Counted from the stretch's first letter, positions 42,780 through 54,790 are shown. The stretch: 64,000 nucleotides of DNA from Cyrtodaria siliqua (GCA_037043455.1 JAWPHD010011037.1:23479-87478), one strand, 5' to 3'. The notes: generated by a model from the sequence alone, not told the origin. Translations and numbers: made by a program.

Positions 42780-43490
42780 AAAATAAATATATTTACAGCT
42801 TATCATGCTTATGCAAACATGATTAAAACGTACACAAAGAATAAAACGAATAAAATGTGTCTAGAAACTTCATGATTTTTCTTAATAAAAAGGTGTATTT
42901 GAGATACATTGATTAAGACTGATTCAACCTTTATACAATATAAAACTAATGTCAAAACTCGTCAATTGTATATGTTTTTGCTATATAAATATTAACATTT
43001 AAGAATACATTTTAAAACTTAAAGAATTACGTACATATTGTCAAGTAAGTGAACATTGTACATGTGCATATACTGTGATTGACGTTGGTACATGTAATAC
43101 ATTGGTAATCAAGTTGTCAAATTGCATATATAACCAATCATTTAAACAACAAAATAATACTGCTGTAAGATGATTGTAACAATTAAAAGTGATGGTATAT
43201 TGGTTATATATGCAAGTGATCTTGAGAAATATTTTCTGATTGAAATATCATACCTAAATTTTGTGAACAGGGTCAGCACTGCTTAATAGTAATAAACAAA
43301 CACGAACGGCCACTGCATTCTACTTAGTTTTGGTTAAACCACCAGTCCTATCATTAGTATGTGCATGTTGTGATTTAGCCTAAGACAGCAGCACTTACGT
43401 AGGTTTACAATCATAATATCCAAAAACTAGATTTGACTAAGTATAACTAATGTTTTATGTTTTATAACATTTCTTTATAAATTAACCTCC
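42780..43490. other. Intron sequence with no recognised element
   Basis: AT-rich; nothing recognised. Confidence 0.35.
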
Positions 43491-43492
43491 TT

Positions 43493-43758
43493 GGTCCGTA
43501 TTCATAAAGCTTCTTCGCAATGTCTTAACTTAAGTCAAAATTTATCTCTTTTTTTAAAAACTTTTTCTATCGATATAAGACGTTTTCTTAATATTGTTAA
43601 TAAGGATATGGATAGATAAAAACTCCAGCTAAATACTTATCTTAAAATGTATCGTCTGTAGAGTCCCTCAGAGGTTAATAAGGATATTAAAAATAAATTT
43701 TGACGTATTATAAGTAATATTTTCCACATATTATAAGTTGCTTTATGAATACAGGCCC
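43493..43758. mobile_element. 266-bp small inverted-repeat element (GTATTCATAAAGC ends)
   Basis: Left end GGTCCGTATTCATAAAGCTT is mirrored by the right end CTTTATGAATACAGGCCC (43741-43758). The interior is AT-rich, includes CTTAAGTC / AAGATATTAAAA-type inverted words and does not code. Elements with this terminus are common in many animals. Confidence 0.8.
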
Positions 43759-44164
43759 TGGTAAACAAGCCCAGTTGGCGAAACGTACATGAAATCTCCC
43801 GAGATGTCATTCAAGGATGGTTTCAATTAAGAATCATTCTTTTAAAACAATATACCGAAAATATATGTAAGTATGTACTTTTATCTAACCCGGCGGACGA
43901 AACATACAAGCGTATCCACTGAACCGTCAAACATTGATGTTGCATTGTATTATATGTATAAAAGTATGTAATCAATGTTATATAGCCCAGCAGACGAAAC
44001 ATTGCGTAGTTAATTTTGTATATTATTATTGACATATTCAGACCCTATCACACACAAACAACAAGTCTATAACTTTACATATGCACTTACATTATATAGT
44101 TTTATGATATCTTTAGACTTTGTGTCGTTAAAACATTGATGCTGCACCAGACCCACACTGACAG

Positions 44165-44821
44165 TATACATATTTTTTTAATTATATAGCAGATGAGGAT
44201 ATACTATGTATTTTCAATAACGTTTTAAATGAACTTACTGATTTTGAAAGCCGTATTTCATCAGGAAGTTTATTCATGTGGTCCGCATATTGAAAATGCT
44301 TTATCATAAACTGCTGTGAGATCTTGGAACATGCAGTGTGTCATTTGTAGAAGATCTTAAATTCCGTGAGTTGTTGGCGTTTTGAAAGCTTGCTGTCAAT
44401 GTATTCAGGTGTTTGATTATTTAGAGATTTATAAACCACAATATATGTATGGTATTGAATCAGTTTTTGGACTAGGAGCCAATAAGAGTTTTAAAGATTT
44501 GTTCGGATAGAGTATTAAATTCGACTCGGAGGATAAGCCTCGCCGTTCGTTTTTGAAGTTTTAGTATTCGATTGAGACTATGGATGAGCAACGACCCCGT
44601 ATGACACATCCGCAGTCAAATAAAGGCAGTATATATGCACTGAAGTACATTTTAACTTTGACATATTTTGATAGCAATTTCATAAGAGTTATTTTACGTA
44701 TGATTCTTTGACATACACTGTTTAGTTGTGTATCCCAACTGAGCATTGATATATAGTGCAGTACACCCTTATAGCGGCTTAGTTGCATGCACGTTGCACA
44801 TAAATACAATTTACAGTACAT
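44165..44821 (-). mobile_element. LINE C-terminal remnant
   Basis: The minus frame 44821-44561 encodes LNSVCQRIIRKITLMKLL and FSAYILPLFDCGCVIRG, the post-catalytic Y-x-x-x-I-x-P-x-F-D-x-C block of non-LTR reverse transcriptases. Downstream, frames with stops carry DSIPYIYCGL and MTHCMFQDLTAVYD, in keeping with the thumb and C-terminal region. Dead copy. Confidence 0.65.
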
Positions 44822-44989
44822 GTTACCAGTTTATAGCGGCATTTGATGCATGCACATTGCAAATGGAGACCGTTATATTACACGGTACCAGTTTGTAGTG
44901 GCATTAGTTGCATATTGCAAATTTCGTCTTATTATACCAGGTATATTAGTATAAAGCTATTTCGAAAAACTAACGTTACGCCGTGTTTT

Positions 44990-45335
44990 TTTTATGCCCC
45001 CGAGAGCGGCACATAGTAGTCCCGTCAGTCCGTCCGTCCGTTTGTCCGTAAAATCGTGTCCGGTCGATAACTCTGACATTCATGTACGGATTTTCAAATA
45101 ACTTGGCACAAGTGCTCACCACAACAAGAAGACGTATCACGCACAAAATCAGGTCCGTGGATCCAAGGTCAAGTCACAGTTAGAGGTCGAAGGCCAAAAA
45201 GAAGTGTCCGGTAAATAACTCTGACATTCATGAACAGATTTTCAAACAACTACAACATGACGACGTGTTGCGCACAAAATCCAGGCCCATGGCTCAAAGG
45301 TCAAGGTCACACTTAGAGTTCAAATGCCACTTCGG
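44990..45335. repeat. Dispersed repeat with two internal units
   Basis: ATGCCCCCGAGAGCGGCACA opens the element, then GTCCGTCCGTCCGTTTGTCC. A unit GATAACTCTGACATTCATG, GATTTTCAAATAACT, GCACAAAATCAGG and CAAGGTCA is present twice (about 45065-45170 and 45215-45310). Typical of widespread bivalve elements. Confidence 0.65.
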
Positions 45336-45594
45336 GGCATTTGTCACTTACAGTGACATTTCTTTCTTTTTTAAACATCAGGATTGCCGTGTGTTCCGTC
45401 AACGGTTCCAGTGTATGGTTTAGTATACTTAAACAGTTTTTCTAGGTGCATGGACATAGATAACATAATAATAAAGCATACAAGTGTGTAATAACATAAG
45501 TTACATTCACAGAGTGACCATTTATAATACACGATACCAGTGTGTGTGGCTGTTTCCCCCCTTTTGGTACGCAGTATTCAGGGCAAATTTAGAG

Positions 45595-45745
45595 AGTATT
45601 AAGTACCCACAGCCCGGGTTAAAATAGTATTCAGTACTCGGGTTATTCATCTTAAATAGTATTCAGTACTCTTGTCTAAAATGAAGGAGTATTCAGTACT
45701 CAGCTGTAAATTAGAGAGTATTCAGTACTCGGGGAGAGGGTGGAG
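45595..45745. repeat. Palindrome array: five copies of (G/T)AGTATTCAGTACTC
   Basis: GAGTATTAAGTACCC, TAGTATTCAGTACTCGGG, TAGTATTCAGTACTCTTG, GAGTATTCAGTACTCAGC and GAGTATTCAGTACTCGGG lie within 150 bp, separated by 15-25 bases. Each is an inverted repeat GAGTA...TACTC around TTCAG. Confidence 0.85.
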
Positions 45746-45959
45746 GGTGGTGAAACACCCACAGTGTGTTGTGGCGTTGTGATGCATGTACAGAGGTCGT
45801 TATTGTTCACAGGCTGCAGTCAGTCGTAGACATATCAGTGTACTTTTGTGGATGCTAATGTCTGGTAAATGACAAGCTGGAACCCATATACAGTCATGAT
45901 ACAGTTGACCAGTTGCTTCTGCTCTATTACAAAGATATGCATTAATTACCTTTACTTAC

Positions 45960-46050
45960 CAATTCGTATATGTCAGTGGTGAACCGTCACCCCACACGTA
46001 ATCCGCGTATGTTAAATTTCCGGTTTTCACATTCAACTCTAGCTTCAGAT
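45960..46050 (-). CDS. Exon: middle of the C-type lectin domain (WxDG...YTNW)
   Basis: Acceptor TTAATTGTAG before 46050, donor GTAAGTAAA after 45960; 91 bp, phase 1 to 2. Its first two bases complete a Tyr codon with the T left by exon 55609-55733. It then encodes LKLELNVKTGNLTYADYVW and GDGSPLTYTN, ending in an open TG that becomes Trp with the first base of exon 29070-29227. YVWGDGSPLTYTNW is the most recognisable C-type lectin signature (W-x-D-G-x-P-L-x-Y-x-N-W). The usual WIGL strand is represented by LKLEL. The exon lies between two very long introns (9.6 and 16.7 kb) and is too short for single-frame ORF detection. Confidence 0.85.
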
Positions 46051-47600
46051 CTACAATTAATTATCAAAAAATAAATACCTGAACCAAATTAGCAAATCTC
46101 GGTTTACAATAAAAATTACTGCAGCCTCATTTATTTGTGTCGGCACTTAAGGTATTCCCAGCCTTTTCAAAAGAAAGGGTTAAAGGGGCTTGCGTCTCGA
46201 TTCAATATGTATTTGACATCGGTAGAAATATTTGTTTTGCCAAATAAGTGTTGTATGACTTTAGTTCAAAACAAATATTAAAACGAGTTTCGTTTTACTT
46301 ACGCACACCGTGTAACCGGCAATTGAAACGTATGGTATAGCTTCAAATCGGTAGGCATTTTTTATTTTACGTATGATTGATATTACAAAAACTTAGTAAG
46401 CTAGGAAGTTCATATATGTATGCAGATTATGTCAATACTTTTTTATCCCATATTAGTGGCAACTAAATGAGTTATTGTCTGTAATCTTGCGAAGGTTTAA
46501 ACAAGAAGCACAATGTACACACTTTTAAGCCGAAAGTCGCCCCTTCCCTTACCGAATCTACATATAAAGACATATAAGTGACTTATATGCAACCTATATG
46601 CAGCGTATATGTAACATATATGTCGCAAATACTTTCATATAAGTCACTTAATAGATTGTTTCAGTGAGTTATATGTACGGGTATAATTCACTTAGTGGCG
46701 TATAAGTCGAGACCACTATAAGCCACTTATATTAGCGGCTGACATTGGAGAGCATTGATAAGCCAATTATATGAAAGTGCCAGTTTCCTCATCAAGAAAT
46801 ACATTGAGTCAATCTGACCTGTAATAGCACAGTCATGATTACAGGGTAAACCTGTAATCAGACACTACGTTAGGTCAGTGAGATGACCTTTTAATGGAAA
46901 TGCCTCATTTTGACAACATGGTTTGAATTTATTCTGTAAAATTCTCATCTGGGATAGAGGCTGCATTTAATGCTGTAGAGTTGTATTGTCAAAATTGGTG
47001 AATAATTTCTTACAAATACGTTTTATCGTCTCGAAATGAGGACAGGATTTGGTTGTACTTGTAAACATTTTGACACGTTCATATCAAATCTGCTTTCAAG
47101 GATGCTGGTGTCAACACAAGACGTGCCACGTGGGATTATTAGCTGGTAGGTACGTTTGATGAATGTATTCTATGATATTTACCTGTCATTCTTTTACATA
47201 GAGGACAGGTTCATAATACGGAACATCGCGGTCCCGGAAAATTGAATTTGTGACGCTCGTAAAATTATGCGGAACAAAATTAGTTTTAATATTATCAATG
47301 GCAATATAAATGTTGGAGGCGGCGCTAAAAAAAATAGGGGCGGGCGAGGATGAGGATTTAGCATTTAGTTTATAATGGCCTTAAAACCATGTGGAAATTA
47401 GCATGGGTCAGCAACTAACTGAAATTATTAGGTATACATTTTAATGTTGATCTTGACAAGACACTTGATATAAACTACAATGATAAGAAAACAAATACAA
47501 TATCTAGTTAACCTTTGCAAACGAAGATATCATACACCGATTGGTAAAATAGCAGTTTTAATTAAAACAATATTAGTTGTGTACTCATTCTTAATCACTT
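46051..47600. other. Intron sequence; TATAAGTGACTTATATG-rich cluster at 46560-46760
   Basis: No gene supported. At 46560-46760 the words TATAAGTGACTTATATG, TATATGTAACATATATG, CATATAAGTCACTTA and TATAAGCCACTTATA form a cluster of overlapping inverted words. A possible short exon near 46262-46300 (minus strand, before GTAAGTAAAAC) was seen but cannot be supported. Confidence 0.45.
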
Positions 47601-47604
47601 ATTT

Positions 47605-48725
47605 ATCTCATTGCCTAACCCAACAGATTGTTTCAGCTATTACAAAATAAATGACATGTTTTATGAGTTCTTATGGGAGGGACCAGCAAAACATAAAGAG
47701 AAGCATTTCTATCAAGCAGTATCAGGAGGGTGGTCTCGAAATGATCGATCTCAAAGCAAATCTCAAAGCATTTATATTTGATATATTGAAATGGAAACTG
47801 TTATTCTGTTGAGGAATTTAATATATTGTATAACTTAAATGCATGTGTTCTACCATATAACGGAATCATTGCAGCATTGACAACTTATATTAGGAAACAG
47901 TATTTCCAAATAATCCATAATCGTACAAAATACCAAATCCAATTCTGCCGTTTATACACTCAAGTGATATATTGTATATACTGCACACTTAATTGCACAT
48001 AATATTCCAAAGAAATCCCAAGATGTTTTTTTAAAAAAAAGTTGCAGTTAACTAGTGAAAGGACACAACTGTGATGTTGTAGACGTTTTAACCACACTAC
48101 ACTTTGTAACAAGAACTTCATCAATGTTGAAGTTGCTCTTCGAAAAATTGAGCTAGTTCAGTACTGTATTTAACGTAAATAGTCTGCAAAATTTTGCATC
48201 CTAAGTTTGCTTACATGATTGAGCCAAACGCGTACTCTGTGAATAATGAAACATTGCAGGAATACTATTTGCTGTATTATTTGTTGTTTTAGTATTTTTT
48301 CCAAAAGGAAAGGTCTTACGTAGCCATGTACCGTTCGATTAAAAGCAGCATATTGTACATACAATATATAGCGGAAATTCCCGTGTTGCGTTTAGATATC
48401 ACTTGAGTGTATGTATCCATTTCTTAATATCAACCATGGATCTCGGAATCTATATAATACTTTTAACCAAAACCCCATTAATCCAACTTCAAAACCCAAA
48501 TGGGATGAAATTTATAAAATTAAAGAAGAAACACGGAATGATGTATACCTATCTCCTTTTAAATCTCAGTCAAGTACACTATTACAATGGTTTCAAGTAC
48601 GGACAAATCATAGAATACATAGAACTACAATATTAACATCACGTATAGTCCATTGTGCAAGGATTGTCAATAAGAGGAAACAGTATTCATATGCTTTGGT
48701 ATTGTCCTGATACGTACTGAATATA
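47605..48725 (+). mobile_element. LINE reverse-transcriptase 3' half, decayed
   Basis: Pieces in several frames: LPNPTDCFSYYKINDMFYEF with LWEGPAKHKEKHFYQ (47610-47720), a GGWSRNDRSQSK block with the L-x-D-L-K-A frame beside it (47730-47790), and finally PKWDEIYKIKEETRNDVY with SSTLLQWFQVRTNHRIHRT (48495-48630). These follow the C-terminal order of L1-like elements (IN.LFYEFLW.G ... GGL.M.DL ... LQWFQ.RI.HRI). Many stops; inactive. Confidence 0.65.
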
Positions 48726-49194
48726 TACTTAATAAATTAAAAATTTGGTTGTTCAGTAATGAAACATGTTTAGATTTTACAGAAGAACAATTTATGTTTA
48801 ACATTGGTAACACATTTACACCAACCGACTTGTACATACTACTTAAAATGAAAATATTTTATATTCTCTACCAAACATTTACACAGTAAACTGTCTTTAA
48901 AGGCATTCAAAAATAGGATAAAACTCTTCTTTTTTTAATTTTGTAGAATGTACAGCAACATAAAGCAATGCTTTTGAACCATTTGAACAAAAATGAAACA
49001 AATATATGAAGCTTTTTTAATAATTTTGTGGTATAAACATGCGAGGAGCTGCACCCTACAATTTGTGTTTTTGGATTTGTTCTGCCCAAGGATCTGACAT
49101 AAATATGACTATCTGATATTATAGACATTAACAATTGAGCTAGGTAAGAAATGTGGCCATGTAGAGAAAAGGTTAAGAACTAACACATGTTAGC

Positions 49195-49770
49195 TCACCT
49201 GAGCTTTTGCTCAGACAACCTTTCCTCCTAAACCGTTTGGAAAATTTTGACCTAAGTTTACATGGATGATACTGAGGTCAATGCCTTCCAAAATTTTACA
49301 AATTAGATCAATGCGACATCTCAAATGGCCGCCATTACCATATATGGTCAAAACTTAAAACAATCTTCTTCTCAAGAACCACTAAACAGAGTTTGACAGT
49401 ATTTATTTATAAATGATCGCCCAACTCCTCTTAGACTACAAAACTTGTACACACGAAATTCCTGGGGTCAAAAATGGCTGTGCCCCGGGGTTCCAAAGTT
49501 TGTATATAGAGATTTTACATGTTTTACATAGACTTATATAGGGCATTTGTAAACGACATCTCCTCAGAAACCGCTTGAACAATTTTGACTAAATTTTACA
49601 TGGACGATACTGAGGTCAATGCCTTCCAAAGTTCTACAATTAGGTCAGAGCGACATCCATGATGGCCGCCATTACCATATATGGTCAAAACCTTAAACAA
49701 TAGTCTTCTTAAGAATTCACATGTTTTACATAGACTTATAAACGACATTTCCTCAAAAACAATACGACTT
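49195..49770. repeat. Dispersed repeat starting TTAGCTCACCTGAGC, with a repeated internal block
   Basis: TTAGCTCACCTGAGCTTTTG opens it, related to the TTTTAGCTCACCTGAGTC start at 54051. The block AACCGTTTGGAAAATTTTGA, TTTACATGGATGATACTGAG, GTCAATGCCTTCCAAA, GCGACATC and TGGCCGCCATTACCATATAT (49235-49350) is repeated at 49570-49690. The 138-residue minus ORF at 49596-50012 runs partly through it and is not supported as a gene. Confidence 0.6.
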
Positions 49771-50190
49771 ACAAAGCGTACTGCACAAAATGCAAAAGGT
49801 CTACAGAAGGCAGCCGAGGCTTTCCATATGTAGGCCTTATTACCTACTGACCATTCAAAGTCGGTAACGCTGACTTCCCCAATCCTTGTGTTGTGTAGTG
49901 TCTTTTCCATTGTATAATAAATTTGCTCTGTGTTTGTAGCACAGTGCGGGCCTACGATGCCATTGCGTTTGGGCGCTGTGTTTTCTATAGGACCATTTTT
50001 CTCAATTTCCATTTATAAATTAATATAAAGCCAAAAGGCAGTCCCAGGAAGGACCCTTTTGCACATACAAAATATAGAAATTATAAAACTATATCATGTA
50101 TCGGTACTGCCAGCGAACAATTAAGAGATGACATATAATTATACGTGAGTGCCTGTATAATATTAAATTTATTAAACAACCGACCGACCG

Positions 50191-50224
50191 ACACACACAC
50201 GTGTGCGCGCGCGCGCACACACAC
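50191..50224. repeat. Alternating purine-pyrimidine tract, (CA)n-(CG)n-(CA)n
   Basis: ACACACACACGTGTGCGCGC followed by GCGCGCACACACAC: 34 bases of strict purine-pyrimidine alternation with an inverted arrangement, strongly Z-DNA and cruciform prone. Confidence 0.9.
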
Positions 50225-51900
50225 CGACATATGAACATGACAGACATATACAAGTTTACAAGTTTATTTAAATCTCATGGCCCATATGGACATACGAGTT
50301 AACAAACAAACTAGAAATGAACATACAACAGAGCATGGTAAAAACATAAATAAAAATAAAACTCATATAAAACTACAAATTGATTTGAAAAACACAATAA
50401 ACTACATAATAGCTAATCTAATTAGTAATAATGAGAGAGTGTATTAAGGAAGATGGTTCATTTGAACTACACAAACTAACAAATACAGTGTGTGGTTGGT
50501 GAAATTGCCTTTTGTTACCTATAAGTTTACATGTATTGTTGCATGTGTCTCAACGTGTACATGCATTGTTGCGTGTTTGTTATTGATTTGGTCTTGAATA
50601 AAGTTAAAAATAGTATAGATGTAAACATGTTTATCTGGTATGCAAATTATTTATGCAAATTCATTGATGATGACATTTTGACTGTTCTCATTGGACTATT
50701 TTATGCAAATTCATCGGTTGATGAATCCGAGGTATTGTCATCCTCAGACACGTATTCTGGATAAAAATCGTCAGCTTGCACAACCGTTTACTCACAGCCA
50801 TTTTCTCTGCTGATCCGCCATTGATCGTTCAATTCCGACATTTTAACACACACTGCACTGTTTTTGCATGCTTCCCTAGTGTACAAATAGCTTCTCTGAA
50901 GTCCAATGACGTCACGACCGTTTATACACGACTGGTTATACTTGGAAGAGTTTTCTCCCTTAGATTGTTTTCGATTTTTTAGCAAGCCTTTTCGCCTTGT
51001 CGATTTTCATCATTATAAAACATATTTTCACTAACAATGCATCAATAACATAGTAAACATCGTATTTATAATGATATTTAATAATTAAAAGCACATTGAC
51101 AACGGATTTGGTGATTTAGGCCAATGCTAATCTTTAAAGACATTCTGTATGACAGGTTGTCTGTTATTAAATGTAGATTACATTATTATTGCTTAAAATG
51201 TCCGTTTAGGTTGGTTTGCTTTGCTTAACATATAATGTTTTTTCTGTTTATTCTGTTTCTGTGAACCCATGATTTAACAACAACAATAACGAGGGCAGTC
51301 AGTGATTAATACATCACGTTTCCATATGTGTTCTGTTTGTAATAATCATACTTTGGCGATTCTTTGCAAACAACCATACACTGGATTCTCTATAGTTACT
51401 ATGTACTAAGAAAAACTTCTTAAATTCAGATTCATCCAGACTATTGTTCCATTCATTGGTAGTAGCGTATAATTTACAATTCACTTGTTTTTTTCAGCAT
51501 ATTTTGCTAGCAATTAGCCATTTGAAACGATACCATCCAGATTAATAAAAGTGTATGTTTGAATAAAACCTGTCGAGTAGCTGTAAAGGCGATTAAACTG
51601 ACCTAGCATCTGCTTTAACGCACACTCTTTATAGCCTACAACGTTGTTCGAGAAAGTTTTCCGTCAGTCTTTCTCAGATGCAATTGGTAAACTATTTTGT
51701 AAACTTAGAGCCACATCAGTTCATATAAATAAACAGCCATCAGTCTTCTTCTCCACACCAGAATTTGGCAAAAATGCCAAGTAATTCTAAAAGATATACA
51801 GTACTCTTGTGCATTTAGTATTATTCATTTGATCATATTCATTACATCCTATACCATTTTGGTCTAAATTTTACATTAGAAACAGATGGTATTATAGGTC
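50225..51900. other. Intron sequence with no recognised element
   Basis: No gene. TGCAAATT motifs recur (50641-50715) and a short ORF covers 50531-50764, without recognisable domain. Confidence 0.35.
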
Positions 51901-51909
51901 AAAGTGTTA

Positions 51910-52275
51910 GCTGTCCCGTGAGATTTTTCAAATAGTCCCGTGGGATTTTAACCCCACATTTTACTTGGGAGAAATAATCCATGGGATTTTTTTGAAATTT
52001 TAAATATCGATTATTAAGCCGAAGTCCATGCAGAAATGTGGTTAATAAATGTCAACACATAATAATTATGCATTATCACAATGTTGTCAAAAATGCCGTG
52101 GGATTTTTTTCAAATATGGACCTTTTTTTTTTAAAATCCCACGGGAATATATTCCCATATTTGTTCATGGTATTTTATAAAAAAAAAAATCCCACGGGAT
52201 TAATACCCAATATATAAAATGCGATTTATAAAAATCCCACGGGGTAATTTAAAAAATCCCACGGGATTATTACCC
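51910..52275. repeat. Palindrome array: eight AATCCCACGGGATT-like words
   Basis: TCCCGTGAGATTTTT, TCCCGTGGGATTTTA, ATCCATGGGATTTTT, GCCGTGGGATTTTTT, AATCCCACGGGAATA, AATCCCACGGGATTA, AATCCCACGGGGTAA and AATCCCACGGGATTA occur in 365 bp, the first four mostly in one orientation and the last four in the other, separated by AT-rich DNA. Confidence 0.85.
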
Positions 52276-52518
52276 CATATTTTAACCGAGATTTTAGAAA
52301 AAAACATGGAATTTAATTACATGAGAAACTTCACTAGTTTATGCATATATTTACAAATACAGCGTTCTAAAACTTGTGAACCGTTTATGGTATCTGTTGA
52401 TATTATACCATTAGTAATAGTAATAATTACATAAAATACACGTACATGATTATTCATAGATAAAATATAAGTGGAAATGAAAGTAGAACCTAGAGCTAAA
52501 ATAATAGTCCCGGCAGTA

Positions 52519-52519
52519 A

Positions 52520-52551
<32 letters not shown>

Positions 52552-52575
52552 TTAGTAGTAGTGGTGGTAATAGTG

Positions 52576-52618
<43 letters not shown>

Positions 52619-53770
52619 AAGTAAGTAACAAACGGCAGTAGCAGTAGTAGTAGTAGTAATAGTAGTAGTGGTAGTAGCAGCAGCAACAGTAGTAGTAGTA
52701 ATAGTAGAAATATTTTACTAGTGTAGTAGTGGTAGAAGTAGTAGTAAGTAACAAACAGAAGTAGCAGCAGTAGCAGCAGCTACATTGACAGCAGCAGTAT
52801 TAGTAGCATCAGCACAAGTAGCAGCAGTCGCAGTATTAGCAGCAGAAGTGAAAACAGGAACAGTAGCAGTAGTAATAACATTAGCAACAGCATTAGAAGC
52901 AGTAGTAGTAGTAGTAGTTGTTGTTGTTGTTGTAGAAGCAACTGCAGTAGCAACAGTCTCAGTATTAGCAGCAGCAGCAACAATAGCAATAGTAATAACA
53001 GTAGTAGTAATATTAGTTGCAGCAGCAGCAACATTAGCAGTAGTTGTTGTTGTTGTTGTTGTAGAAGCAGCAGCAGCAGCAGGAGTTGCCAGAGCAAAAT
53101 AAGTAACACTAGTAACAATTGTAACAGTAGCAGCAGTAGTAGTAGTAGTAGTAAGAGTAGTACTAGTAGTAGTAGTAGCAGTGATTGCAGTGGTAGCAGC
53201 AGTAACAGCAGTATAAGCAATACTTGCAACAGCCACAGAAGCAGCAGCACAACCAGCGGCAGTAGCATTGGGAGCAGTAGCAGCAACAGTAGCACCAATA
53301 AACGCAGGAGTAGTACTAGTAGTAGTAGTAGTAGTAGTAGTAGTAGCAATAGTGGTAGTTGTAGTAACAGTATGCAGTAGAAATAGCAGCAGCAGCAATT
53401 AAAAAACAGTAGTAGCAGAAATAGCAGCAGAAATAGCAGCAGAAATAGCAGCAGCAGCAGTTGCAACAACAGTAAAAGCTGCAGTAGTAGCAATAGCAGG
53501 AGAAATATTGACTAAAGTCGTGGTAGTAGCCAATACAGGTGAATTCCTAGTATAAGTATTACCAGTAGTAGCAGTAGCCGTAGCCGTAGCAGCAGATGGG
53601 GTTGCAACGGTAATAACATCAGCCGCGATTTAGAAACAGTAGTAGTAGGACCATCAGCCATTGTAAAAGTAGCAGCAGCAGCAGAAATTGCCACGGCAAA
53701 AAAATAAAAAGCATGGGTATTAACCATATCAACAGTAGCAGTACTAGCAGTAGTAAGAAGGCAACACAAA
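52519..53770. repeat. Trinucleotide array (GTA)n, (GCA)n, (GTT)n mix
   Basis: Starts as near-pure (GTA)n at 52519-52620 and becomes a GTAGCAGCAGTAACA mixture to about 53770. Long frames on both strands (226-237 residues, almost only Leu or Thr/Ala/Val) are by-products of three-base periodicity. They show no start context, domain or splice structure. Confidence 0.92.
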
Positions 53771-54790
53771 ACATGTACATGTTTAAACGGCCAAAATCAG
53801 CACCAAAGAACATTATTGTTTTATTTCAAAATTAACGTCTCATCGAGTGAAACATTGTTATGACGCATATACTTACCCCGATAATAGTGCTTCTTTGATG
53901 CGTAGAGCGCTTACGCATACAACTCTCGTAAAACTATATGCATAAACATTTGAAATGCTTTAACGACCATAAATGTATGCGTAAACGATACACATATGTA
54001 TGTTTGATTATAACTAAACGCGTTGCATAGGGCTCCATATATATATCATTTTAGCTCACCTGAGTCAAAGGTGCAAATGGCAAACAAAATCAAGGTCAGT
54101 TTTTAACTTAGCAATTAGATATCCATGAGTTCCATGTCTGACCACCGAAGTGCCTAGCGCACTCACTTCTTACCCGAATGACGCATGTCACGCCCAGGAA
54201 TCGCACCGCCTGTATTGCTTTGACAATACCTAGAGTTTAAGGGGGAGGATTTCCGGTAATGCAGCGAGCGATCAAAATTGCTGAAATTGAGGTAGATTAT
54301 TTTTGTATTTAAACCTTTTTTTCAAAAGAAGAATGTCATGTGCTAGCCAATTAACCAAAGCGACTATTCCCAGAATTTGGTCATCGCCATCTACGCGTGT
54401 TTGAGAAATCCTTTCTGTCGTATGCAATTTTATGTTGGGGAAAAAATCGCATAACACATGTCTACGATTTTACCCCACATACATTGCATATGGCAGAAAG
54501 GGTTTCTCAAACCCTGTCTGGTATCTTGTATACGTGACTTCAGGGCTAACTGAATTGGGCGTTAGCGTGGTGTTTGATCCTTGCTAAGACCTTCTTATAT
54601 ATGCTGGCAGGGTTTGTCATGCGGTTGGTTACGCTCGACCGTGTCTAGTATCTTGTAAAAGTGACTTCAGGGCTGATTTGAGATGACCGTTAGCTTGGTG
54701 TTTGACCTTCTTATATATTCGGGCAGGGTATGCCTTTTTTATTTGGCAGGGTTTGCCATGCATTTTGGAAAATTCATTAGACTAGATTTG
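53771..54790. repeat. Intron sequence; 130-bp tandem duplication at 54505-54745
   Basis: TCTGGTATCTTGTATACGTG, ACTTCAGGGCTAACTGA, GTTAGCGTGGTGTTTGA, CCTTCTTATATATGC and TGGCAGGGTTTG (54518-54620) are repeated as TCTAGTATCTTGTAAAAGTG, ACTTCAGGGCTGATTTGA, GTTAGCTTGGTGTTTGA, CCTTCTTATATATTC and GGGCAGGGTATG (54647-54730). No gene in the remainder. TTTTAGCTCACCTGAGTC at 54050 is the start of a dispersed repeat. Confidence 0.6.

Noticed and set aside
46262..46300. Short candidate exon before GTAAGTAAAAC on the minus strand
   Set aside because: Acceptor context is poor and phases do not fit between the exons at 55609-55733 and 45960-46050, which already join in frame.
49596..50012. 138-residue minus-strand ORF
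   Set aside because: Half of it lies in the dispersed repeat at 49195-49770 and the product has no recognisable domain.
52317..53493. Long minus-strand ORFs of 145-237 residues, rich in Leu, Thr, Ala or Val
   Set aside because: They follow a three-base repeat array. All frames are open because TAG/CAG words are in step, and the products are simple-sequence with no domain, signal or splice structure.
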